From assembly GCA_017511325.1 (NCBI GenBank), contig JAFWKS010000374.1:1-5816 (forward strand): DNA of 5,816 nt, written 5' to 3'. Below, piece after piece: positions 1-5,155 of the stretch. Source of the stretch: Erysipelotrichaceae bacterium (GTDB lineage: Bacteria; Bacillota_I; Bacilli_A; Erysipelotrichales; Erysipelotrichaceae). How positions within the stretch are numbered: position 1 is the first letter of the stretch; the number at the start of each line of letters is the position of its first letter. The position numbers and the translations under genes are program-made. The notes beneath the pieces are model-generated. The model ran no database searches, had not been told where the DNA came from, and saw only the letters and a list, made by a program, of their open reading frames with translations.

Positions 1-204
1 AATACACCGATGCCAGGTCAGGATGGTGGTTTCACTACTACCAACCAGAATCTGGAAGTAATCAAGGTAGATGCTGAGAAGAATTACATGTTAGTCAAGG
101 GCAACGTACCTGGACCTAAGAAGGGCCTGGTCATCGTAAAGACTACTGCTAAGAAGGTAAAACATGTTGAGCCTCAGACATTATTAAGCAAGGAGGCTGA
201 ATAA
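1..204 (+). CDS. rplC: 50S ribosomal protein L3, C-terminal fragment (5' end outside window)
   Basis: This is the last 67 codons of L3, open from the first base of the window; the in-frame ATG at 10 is an internal methionine, not the start. L3 is an early-assembling 23S rRNA-binding protein whose long loop reaches towards the peptidyl transferase centre. The visible part matches the family's C-terminal barrel: MPGQ, then [13 protein letters not shown], then [17 protein letters not shown]. Two oddities stand out. The usual GQMG reads GQDG. The protein also runs about 14 residues past the usual end near the VKSAVK-like segment, finishing [14 protein letters not shown]. The final codons AAG GAG G double as the ribosome binding site of rplD, which starts 2 nt after the stop. 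Identity rests on these motifs and on the gene order; it is secure. Confidence 0.97.
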   Translation, partial: NTPMPGQDGGFTTTNQNLEVIKVDAEKNYMLVKGNVPGPKKGLVIVKTTAKKVKHVEPQTLLSKEAE

Positions 205-206
205 TT

Positions 207-839
207 ATGAAGTTAGATGTATTGGATTTAACTGGTAAGAAAGTCGGCGATGTTGAATTAGCTGATTCAGTATTTGCTTGCGAAGTAAACAATCAGGCAA
301 TATTTGATGCCTTATTGAGACAGCAGAGTTCATGGAGACAGGGAACTCATGACACCAAGACCAGAGCGGAAGTTTCCGGTGGCGGTAAGAAGCCTTTCAG
401 ACAGAAGGGTACAGGTAGAGCAAGACAAGGTACGACGAGAGCTACACAGTACAGACACGGTGCTATCGCATTTGGTCCTACACCTAGATCTCATACCTTC
501 AGGCTCAACAGAAAAGTCAGAAGACTGGCACTTAGAAGCGGTCTGACACTTAAGGCTGCTGACAAGAATCTGATCTGCGTTGAAAACGTTGAAATGAAAA
601 ACATCAAGACCAAGGACTTCACTAAAGTACTGGAGAACCTCGGAATTGACAGAAAAGCATTATTCGTAGTCGATGCTGATGAAAAATTCGAAAACTGCTA
701 CTTAAGCGCAAGAAATCTGGGGAACATCGTAATGGTCACTGTAGAAGGTTTGAATATCTATGATCTGCAGAATGCCAACAAGCTTGTTCTGACCAAGACT
801 GCTGCAACAAAATTAGGGGAGGTATTAAGTAATGAGTAA
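207..839 (+). CDS. rplD: 50S ribosomal protein L4
   Basis: L4 (210 aa, usual size about 205-210) binds 23S rRNA domain I and sends an extended loop into the peptide exit tunnel. In E. coli it also autoregulates the S10 operon; whether it does so here cannot be seen because the leader is outside the window. The loop begins in the recognisable stretch GGGKKPFRQKGTGRARQG (residues 58-75) and returns with FGPTPRSH (89-96), followed by the VRRLALRS helix and a typical Rossmann-like C-terminal half. Between them the usual SPxWRxGG tip is replaced by ATQYRHGA (79-86), which is unusual. The start at 207 is fixed by AAGGAGG at 190-196, 10 nt upstream, inside the end of rplC. The stop overlaps the rplW start by 8 nt, implying translational coupling. 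Confidence 0.98.
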   Translation: MKLDVLDLTGKKVGDVELADSVFACEVNNQAIFDALLRQQSSWRQGTHDTKTRAEVSGGGKKPFRQKGTGRARQGTTRATQYRHGAIAFGPTPRSHTFRLNRKVRRLALRSGLTLKAADKNLICVENVEMKNIKTKDFTKVLENLGIDRKALFVVDADEKFENCYLSARNLGNIVMVTVEGLNIYDLQNANKLVLTKTAATKLGEVLSNE

Positions 840-1119
840 CGCTAGAGACATTATCGTCCGTCCTCTTGTAACAGAAAAGACTATGGCTCAGGAAAACCAG
901 AATACCGTCGTATTCGAGGTTGCCAAGGGCACAAACAAGATCCAGATCAAACAGGCGATCGAAGAGATCTTCAACGTCAAGGTTGATTCCGTAAATGTTG
1001 TCAACCAGAAACCAAAGACCAAGCGTATGGGAAGATACGTTGGCAAGACCAACCATTTAAAGAAGGCTTACATCAAGCTTAAGGATGGTTACAAGATCGA
1101 CATCTTAGCTGATAAGTAA
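832..1119 (+). CDS. rplW: 50S ribosomal protein L23
   Basis: L23 (95 aa, normal length) sits at the polypeptide exit of the 50S subunit and is the docking site for trigger factor and SRP. The N-terminal RPLVTEK motif (residues 10-16) is clear; Glu15 aligns with E. coli Glu18, the trigger-factor contact. It is followed by NKIQIKQAIEEIFNVKV (35-51) and the basic tunnel-side loop KPKTKRMGRYVGK before the KKAYIKLKDG strand. The ATG lies inside the last codons of rplD (8-nt overlap), with AGGGGAGG at 815-822 and a 9-nt spacer, so translation is probably coupled to L4. A 65-nt gap, long for this operon, separates it from rplB. No oddities are seen in the protein. Confidence 0.97.
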   Translation: MSNARDIIVRPLVTEKTMAQENQNTVVFEVAKGTNKIQIKQAIEEIFNVKVDSVNVVNQKPKTKRMGRYVGKTNHLKKAYIKLKDGYKIDILADK

Positions 1120-1129
1120 TCGATTCAAA

Positions 1130-1160
1130 TTATCGGAAGAAAAATGCTATTTCCGGATAA
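1130..1160 (+). other. imperfect hairpin in the rplW-rplB gap
   Basis: TTATC plus GGAA (1130-1138) can pair with TTCC (1151-1154) and GATAA (1156-1160), leaving one bulged G at 1155 and a 12-nt loop. No T-tract follows, so it does not look like an intrinsic terminator. It may be a processing or translational control element, or chance pairing in AT-rich spacer. It lies in the only intergenic region of the window longer than 20 nt. The sequence shows no function. Confidence 0.35.
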
Positions 1161-1184
1161 AATGCATGAAAGGAAAATTTAAAA

Positions 1185-2018
1185 ATGGCTATTAAAAAGT
1201 ATAAGCCTACTACTCCTGGAAGACGTGGTATGACTACCCTGACTTTCGAAGAGATCACTAAGAGCACACCTGAAAAGAGCTTGTTAGTATCACAGAAGTC
1301 AAACGGCGGCCGTAACAATACAGGCAGAATCACAAGTAGACATCAAGGCGGTGGTCACAAGCAGAAATACAGAATCATCGACTTCAAGAGAAATAAGGAT
1401 GGTATCCCAGCTACAGTCAAGGCTATCGAATACGATCCAAACAGAAATGCGAACATTGCATTGCTGTTCTATGCCGATGGTGAGAAGAGATACATCATCG
1501 CTCCAAAAGACTTAAACGTTGGTATGAAAGTCGTTTCCGGCGAGAAAGCTGATATCAAGGTCGGCAACTGCTGTGAAATGAGATACATGCCTGAAGGTAC
1601 AATCGTACACAACATTGAATTGAAACCTGGTAAAGGTGGCCAGCTCGCCAGAGCAGCCGGTGCAAGCGCTCAGATCCTGGCTGTTGAAGAGAAGTATGTA
1701 ACGATCAGACTTGCTTCAACAGAAATGAGAAAAGTGCTGGGCAACTGCCGTGCTACGATCGGTGTCGTCGGCAACGAAGACTACTCGCTGATCAACTGGG
1801 GTAAAGCCGGCAGAAACCGCTGGAAAGGCATCAGACCTCAGTCAAGAGGTTCGGTCATGAACCCTGTCGATCACCCTCATGGTGGTGGTGAAGGCAGAAC
1901 TCCGATCGGACGTAAGTCACCAATGACTCCATGGGGCAAGAAAGCCATGGGTGTCAAGACCAGAAAGCACAAGAAAGCTTCTAATGATCTGATCATCAGA
2001 AGAAGAAATGATAAGTAG
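1185..2018 (+). CDS. rplB: 50S ribosomal protein L2
   Basis: L2 (277 aa, normal length) is a 23S rRNA-binding protein needed for subunit association and for peptidyl transferase activity. The OB-type RNA-binding region contains [19 protein letters not shown] (residues 51-69). The SH3-like region contains [19 protein letters not shown] (138-156). The C-terminal part has the hallmark [11 protein letters not shown] (228-238), which carries the conserved histidine near the peptidyl transferase centre, and ends in the usual basic [16 protein letters not shown] tail. A slightly unusual stretch is [13 protein letters not shown] (127-139), where relatives usually have GNALPLxxIPxGT. The start is the [14 protein letters not shown] consensus; its Shine-Dalgarno is weak (AAAGGA, 1169-1174, 10-nt spacer) compared with its neighbours. 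The stop is TAG, and rpsS follows after 14 nt. Confidence 0.98.
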   Translation: MAIKKYKPTTPGRRGMTTLTFEEITKSTPEKSLLVSQKSNGGRNNTGRITSRHQGGGHKQKYRIIDFKRNKDGIPATVKAIEYDPNRNANIALLFYADGEKRYIIAPKDLNVGMKVVSGEKADIKVGNCCEMRYMPEGTIVHNIELKPGKGGQLARAAGASAQILAVEEKYVTIRLASTEMRKVLGNCRATIGVVGNEDYSLINWGKAGRNRWKGIRPQSRGSVMNPVDHPHGGGEGRTPIGRKSPMTPWGKKAMGVKTRKHKKASNDLIIRRRNDK

Positions 2019-2032
2019 AAAGGGGAAGGAAA

Positions 2033-2311
2033 ATGAGTAGAAGTTTAAAGAAAGGTCCATTTGTTGATGAACATCTTCTGAAGAAAGTCGAAGCATTGAA
2101 TGCTGCCGGCAAAAAAGAAGTCATTAAGACTTGGTCAAGAAGATCTACGATCTTCCCTGCATTCGTCGAACATACATTCGCAGTGCACAATGGCAAGGAA
2201 CATGTCCCTGTATATGTTACAGAAGATATGGTCGGCCATAAGCTCGGTGAATTTGTATTAACCAGAAAGTTCGGTGGTCACGGCGCTAACGCTGATGACA
2301 AGAAAGCGTAA
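2033..2311 (+). CDS. rpsS: 30S ribosomal protein S19
   Basis: S19 (92 aa, normal length) is a 30S head protein that pairs with S13 and contacts the 50S subunit and A-site tRNA region through its C-terminal tail. The N-terminal [19 protein letters not shown], the central [15 protein letters not shown] (residues 31-45) and [15 protein letters not shown] (60-74) are textbook family motifs. The C-terminal motif usually written TRTFRGH is TRKFGGH here (78-83), so it lacks the arginine before GH; this is a minor variation. A purine-rich AAGGGGAAGGA at 2020-2030 serves as ribosome binding site. The stop codon TAA overlaps the AAGGAG that serves rplV, so the two genes are probably co-translated. Confidence 0.98.
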   Translation: MSRSLKKGPFVDEHLLKKVEALNAAGKKEVIKTWSRRSTIFPAFVEHTFAVHNGKEHVPVYVTEDMVGHKLGEFVLTRKFGGHGANADDKKA

Positions 2312-2322
2312 GGAGAGCACAT

Positions 2323-2703
2323 ATGCCAAGAAAGAAAAAAGTTGAAGAAGAAGTTAAACAGCCATTGGCAACTCAAGCTAGCGCTACCGCCAGAACTGTA
2401 AGAGTTACAACAAGAAAAGCTAAATTGGTTCTCGACCTGGTTAGAGGCAAGGACGTCAAGGAAGCCATGGGCATCCTGAAGTTTACACCTAACAAGGCCG
2501 CCAGAATAACTTATAAGGTCGTTAAGAGTGCTGTCGCAAATGCAACTCATAACTTCCAGATGGACGAGGATAAGTTATATGTGAAGGAATGCTACGCTAA
2601 CGAAGGCGTCACTCTCAAGAGATTCATGCCTAGAGCGAAGGGTTCAGCTTCACCGATCATGAAAAGAACCAGCCACATCACTGTTGTGGTAGCAGAAAGA
2701 TAA
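2323..2703 (+). CDS. rplV: 50S ribosomal protein L22 with N-terminal extension
   Basis: L22 contacts all domains of 23S rRNA and lines the exit-tunnel constriction with a long beta hairpin. The core starts at about residue 19 ([25 protein letters not shown]), continues through [11 protein letters not shown] (68-78) and ends with [19 protein letters not shown] then [13 protein letters not shown]. At 126 aa it exceeds the usual 110-115. The surplus is a charged N-terminal segment of about 16-18 residues, [18 protein letters not shown], absent from B. subtilis and E. coli L22. The start is supported by AAGGAG at 2310-2315 with a 7-nt spacer; the only alternative near the core is TTG at 2365 and it has no ribosome binding site. 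The hairpin tip GSASPI replaces the common GRADRI/GRASQI. Confidence 0.97.
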   Translation: MPRKKKVEEEVKQPLATQASATARTVRVTTRKAKLVLDLVRGKDVKEAMGILKFTPNKAARITYKVVKSAVANATHNFQMDEDKLYVKECYANEGVTLKRFMPRAKGSASPIMKRTSHITVVVAER

Positions 2704-2714
2704 GGAGGAAAACA

Positions 2715-3515
2715 ATGGGTCAGAAAGTAAGTCCAATAGGATTAAGAGTCGGCGTCATCCGTGATTGGGAATCAAGATGGTACGCTGAAAAAGAATATGG
2801 CGATCTGTTATTAGAAGACGTTAAGATTCGTGAACTTATTTTGAAAGACTGCGCTGATTGCTTAGTATCACGCGTCGAGATCGAAAGAAGCAAGAATCGT
2901 GTCAACCTTATCATCAGAACTGCTCGTCCAGGTATGTTCGTAGGATCAGATGGATCCAAGATCGAAGAATTAAAGAAGAAATTAGCCAAGGCTACAGGTG
3001 GCAAGGACATCAACATCAATATTGTTGAAGTTGCCAACCCTGACTTGGATGCAAGACTTGTCGCCCTCAAGATCGCCAAGATGCTTGAAGAAAGACAGTC
3101 ATTCCGTACAGCTCAGAAGCGTGCTATCCAGCAGACTATGAGAGCTGGTGCAAAAGGTATCAAGACAGCTATTTCCGGCCGTTTAGGCGGTGCCGATATC
3201 GCCAGAAGTGAAGGCTATTCTGAAGGTTCTGTATCACTTCATACATTGCGTTCAGATATCGACTATGCCTGGGAAGAAGCTATGACAGCCTATGGTAAAT
3301 TAGGTGTCAAAGTCTGGATCTGCCGTGGTGAAGTTTTACCGGGCGAAATGGTCAAAGAACCGGAAAAACCAAAATCAATGGGCCGTCCAAACAACAACAG
3401 GGACAGACGTCCTAGAAGACAGGCTCCGACTGCTGATGCGAAAGCTGAAGAAACAGCTGCAGCTCCAGTAGTTGAAGAAGTCAAAGACGAAGTCAAAAAG
3501 GAGGATGCTGAATAA
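2715..3515 (+). CDS. rpsC: 30S ribosomal protein S3 with extended C-terminal tail
   Basis: S3 forms part of the mRNA entry channel of the 30S subunit and contributes to mRNA unwinding. [13 protein letters not shown] opens the protein. A KH domain follows, in which the GXXG loop reads GSDG (residues 77-80). The C-terminal domain contains [20 protein letters not shown] (145-164), [11 protein letters not shown] and [14 protein letters not shown]. At 266 aa it is longer than B. subtilis (about 218) or E. coli S3 (233): about 50 residues after LPGEM form a low-complexity tail, basic in [11 protein letters not shown] (227-236) and then rich in Glu, Ala and Lys. Residue 132 in the entry-channel motif RRxxK is Thr (R131, T132, K135). 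The ribosome binding site AAGGAGG (2702-2708) overlaps the rplV stop. The tail's own AAG GAG G serves rplP. Confidence 0.98.
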   Translation: MGQKVSPIGLRVGVIRDWESRWYAEKEYGDLLLEDVKIRELILKDCADCLVSRVEIERSKNRVNLIIRTARPGMFVGSDGSKIEELKKKLAKATGGKDININIVEVANPDLDARLVALKIAKMLEERQSFRTAQKRAIQQTMRAGAKGIKTAISGRLGGADIARSEGYSEGSVSLHTLRSDIDYAWEEAMTAYGKLGVKVWICRGEVLPGEMVKEPEKPKSMGRPNNNRDRRPRRQAPTADAKAEETAAAPVVEEVKDEVKKEDAE

Positions 3516-3517
3516 TT

Positions 3518-3928
3518 ATGTTAATGCCAAAAAGAACTAAGTATCGTCGTCCTCATCGTTTGAGTTACGAAGGTAAGTCAAAAGCCGGCAGAGAAGTCGC
3601 ATTCGGTGAATACGGCTTAGTTGCCCTGGAAGGCGGATATGTATCTTCAAATCAGATCGAGGCAGCCCGTGTTGCCATGACCAGATACATGAACCGTGGT
3701 GGCCAGGTCTGGATCAAGATCTTCCCACAGTTAGCAAGAACCAAAAAGCCTCTGGAAGTACGTATGGGATCAGGTAAAGGTGCCCCTGAAGGTTGGGTAG
3801 CTGTTGTTCAGAAAGGCAGAGTCATGTTCGAGATCGGTGGTGTCGATGAGGCAACCGCCAGAGAAGCTTTGAGACTCGGTCAGAACAAATTACCTATCAA
3901 GGCTAAATTTATCAAGAAAGGTGAATAG
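3518..3928 (+). CDS. rplP: 50S ribosomal protein L16
   Basis: L16 (136 aa, near the usual 137-144) is a late-assembling 50S protein next to the A-site tRNA and the peptidyl transferase centre. Family motifs are [14 protein letters not shown] at the start, [25 protein letters not shown] (residues 46-70), [21 protein letters not shown] (77-97) and [17 protein letters not shown] near the end. The segment after HR reads [10 protein letters not shown], where many bacteria have GKMRGRAKGG. I chose the ATG at 3518 over the one at 3524 because the family starts MLxPKR. The ribosome binding site is AAGGAGG at 3498-3504, coded by the last residues of S3, with a somewhat long 13-nt spacer. Only 2 nt separate the rpsC stop from this start, so coupling with S3 is likely. 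Confidence 0.97.
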   Translation: MLMPKRTKYRRPHRLSYEGKSKAGREVAFGEYGLVALEGGYVSSNQIEAARVAMTRYMNRGGQVWIKIFPQLARTKKPLEVRMGSGKGAPEGWVAVVQKGRVMFEIGGVDEATAREALRLGQNKLPIKAKFIKKGE

Positions 3929-3930
3929 TT

Positions 3931-4128
3931 ATGAATATCAAAGAAGTAAGAGAAAAATCTTCTGAAGAACTGTTAAAGTCTTTGGATGACATGAAAGTCG
4001 AACTATTCGACCTTAGATTCGCTCGAGCAACAGGTTCGATCGAAAACCCAATGCGTATCAGAGAGTTAAAGAAATCAATCGCCAGAATCATGACCGTATT
4101 ACGCGAAAGAAAAGGCGAAGCTAAATAA
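3931..4128 (+). CDS. rpmC: 50S ribosomal protein L29
   Basis: L29 (65 aa, normal) is a small two-helix protein at the polypeptide exit site, adjacent to L23. The sequence shows the usual helix-turn-helix build: KEVREKSSEELLKSLDDMKVELFDLRFARATG, then ENPMRIRELKKSIARIMTVLRER. The first helix ends in the family signature LRFxxATG and the second contains IRxxKKSIARI. It starts 2 nt after the rplP TAG stop, with AAAGGTG at 3917-3923 as a moderate ribosome binding site inside the end of rplP, so its translation is probably coupled to L16. Nothing unusual is seen. Confidence 0.97.
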   Translation: MNIKEVREKSSEELLKSLDDMKVELFDLRFARATGSIENPMRIRELKKSIARIMTVLRERKGEAK

Positions 4129-4141
4129 AGGAGGGTAAAAA

Positions 4142-4402
4142 ATGGAAAGAGCTACACGTAGAACTCTGACAGGAGTTGTAACATCTGACAAGATGGAAAA
4201 AACAATCGTCGTTGCCATCAATGAAAAGAAGAACCATCCTTTATATGGCAAAGGCACTAAATTCACTAGAAAATTCAAAGTACGTGATGAAAACAATGAA
4301 GCCAAAGTCGGTGACACTGTAGAGATCATGGAAACAAGAACCCTTTCCAAGGAAGTTCACTTCCGTCTGGTAAGAGTAGTTGAAAAGGCAGTAATTCTGT
4401 AG
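4142..4402 (+). CDS. rpsQ: 30S ribosomal protein S17
   Basis: S17 (86 aa, normal) is an OB-fold primary binder of 16S rRNA that helps nucleate the 30S body. The sequence has [19 protein letters not shown] (residues 6-24), [27 protein letters not shown] (32-58) and the signature [23 protein letters not shown]. The usual ETRPLSK reads ETRTLSK, a small change. AAAGGAGG at 4127-4134 overlaps the rpmC TAA stop and gives a strong, well-spaced ribosome binding site. In E. coli the S10 operon ends after this gene. Here rplN follows after only 11 nt with no terminator-like hairpin or promoter, so S10 and spc appear fused, as in other Bacillota. Confidence 0.97.
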   Translation: MERATRRTLTGVVTSDKMEKTIVVAINEKKNHPLYGKGTKFTRKFKVRDENNEAKVGDTVEIMETRTLSKEVHFRLVRVVEKAVIL

Positions 4403-4413
4403 GAGGAACGCAC

Positions 4414-4782
4414 ATGATTAGTAATGAAGCTAGATTAAAAGTTGCGGATAACACCGGTGCCAAGGAATTGCTGGTAATTCGCTGCTTAGGCGGTTCAAGA
4501 AGAAAGTATGCCAACATCGGTGATGTCGTTGTCTGCTCAGTCAAGGACGCTACACCTGGTGGCACAGCTAAGAAAGGTCAGGTCGTCAAGGCCGTAATCG
4601 TTAGAACAAAATACGGACTCAGAAGAGAAAACGGTTCCTTCATCAAGTTCGATGACAACGCAGCCGTTATCATTAAGGATGATAAGACTCCGCTTGGAAC
4701 TCGTATCTTCGGCCCGGTAGCAAGAGAACTTCGTGATAAAGACTATATGAAGATTGTGTCTTTAGCACCGGAAGTACTGTAG
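4414..4782 (+). CDS. rplN: 50S ribosomal protein L14
   Basis: L14 (122 aa, the exact usual length) binds 23S rRNA near the subunit interface, forms an intersubunit bridge, and is the target of the silencing factor RsfS. The whole protein is close to consensus: [24 protein letters not shown] (residues 5-28), [18 protein letters not shown] (33-50), KAVIVRTK, then [34 protein letters not shown] and the ending [11 protein letters not shown]. The ribosome binding site AGGAGG (4401-4406) overlaps the rpsQ TAG stop and sits 7 nt from the ATG. Its own stop region repeats the same 13 nt (CTGTAGGAGGAAC), which then serves rplX. Confidence 0.98.
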   Translation: MISNEARLKVADNTGAKELLVIRCLGGSRRKYANIGDVVVCSVKDATPGGTAKKGQVVKAVIVRTKYGLRRENGSFIKFDDNAAVIIKDDKTPLGTRIFGPVARELRDKDYMKIVSLAPEVL

Positions 4783-4791
4783 GAGGAACTC

Positions 4792-5142
4792 ATGAAGATC
4801 AAAAAAGGTGACAAAGTAAAAGTTATCGCTGGCGACGACAAGGGTGTCGTAGCTGAAGTATTGGCAGCTCTTCCTAGATCAAACCGTGTTATCGTTGAAG
4901 GCGTCAACGTCGTAAAAAGACATTCAAAGCCATCCAACGCTAACCCAGACGGCGGTATCATCAACAAGGAACTTCCGATCTCTGTTTCTAACGTCAAATT
5001 AGCTGAAACCAAGAAAGCAGCTAAGAAGACAGCCAAGAAGACAACAGCCAAGAAAGAAACTGCTAAAAAGGAAACTGCCAAGAAGGAAACAACCAAAAAG
5101 GCAGCTACCAAGAAAAAGAGTGTAAAGGGGGAAGATAAGTAA
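4792..5142 (+). CDS. rplX: 50S ribosomal protein L24 with lysine-rich repeat tail replacing the usual C-terminal part
   Basis: L24 is an assembly-initiator protein that binds the 5' domain of 23S rRNA and lies near the tunnel exit. Residues 1-70 are a normal L24 core: KOW motif [15 protein letters not shown] (4-18), then [17 protein letters not shown] (31-47), [18 protein letters not shown] (51-68). Relatives continue here with about 30 residues of the type DPKTGxxTRVGYxxEDGKKVRVAKKSG. That part is absent. In its place is a 46-residue tail (71-116) with 19 lysines, no arginine, and three AKKET repeats at 86-100. Neither alternative frame encodes the missing part, so a simple frameshift does not explain it. 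The ribosome binding site is AGGAGG at 4781-4786. The stop overlaps the rplE start by one base (TAATG). Confidence 0.95.
   Translation: MKIKKGDKVKVIAGDDKGVVAEVLAALPRSNRVIVEGVNVVKRHSKPSNANPDGGIINKELPISVSNVKLAETKKAAKKTAKKTTAKKETAKKETAKKETTKKAATKKKSVKGEDK
5047..5106 (+). repeat. 15-nt in-frame tandem repeats in the rplX tail
   Basis: Three consecutive 15-nt units encode AKKET (5047-5061, 5062-5076, 5077-5091). A fourth, diverged unit encodes TKKAA (5092-5106). Units differ mostly at synonymous third positions (GCC/GCT, AAG/AAA, ACT/ACA), so the amino-acid pattern is better conserved than the DNA. The preceding AKKT and AKKTT segments look like shorter related units. Confidence 0.85.
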
Positions 5143-5155
5143 TGAACCGTTTACA
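5121..5155 (+). promoter_or_regulatory. inverted repeat bracketing the rplE ribosome binding site and start (candidate translational control hairpin)
   Basis: TGTAAA (5121-5126) is the exact reverse complement of TTTACA (5150-5155). Inside the stem, two G-C pairs are possible (5128 with 5148, 5129 with 5147) after a G-G mismatch. The loop would hold part of the Shine-Dalgarno and the rplE ATG. In E. coli, S8 represses spc translation by binding the mRNA at this rplX-rplE junction. A matching role here is inference from position only; I cannot show the S8 recognition core. Confidence 0.35.

Noticed and set aside
349..546. Second + strand open frame inside rplD
   Set aside because: Out-of-frame shadow of L4 with no recognisable product; the conserved L4 sequence occupies the true frame.
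1120..1184. Internal promoter or intrinsic terminator between rplW and rplB
   Set aside because: TTCAAA at 1124-1129 has no convincing -10 partner at 16-18 nt, and the hairpin lacks a following T-tract.
2720..3079. Antisense open frame of 119 codons within rpsC
   Set aside because: Complement of a well-conserved S3 coding region; no start signal and no family resemblance.
3524..3928. rplP start at the second ATG (3524)
   Set aside because: L16 proteins begin MLxPKR, which the ATG at 3518 provides, and the later ATG would lengthen an already long Shine-Dalgarno spacer.
4743..5111. Antisense open frame (122 codons) with a repetitive hydrophobic [13 protein letters not shown] start
   Set aside because: It is the complement of the Lys-rich L24 tail repeats: Lys codons AAG/AAA read backwards give Leu/Phe. 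It lies fully inside rplN/rplX with no ribosome binding site or family resemblance.
5002..5142. Frameshift explanation for the abnormal L24 C terminus
   Set aside because: The +1 frame gives a Gln/Arg/Pro-rich string and the +2 frame starts with a TGA stop; neither resembles the L24 C-terminal consensus. The tail is a regular in-frame repeat.
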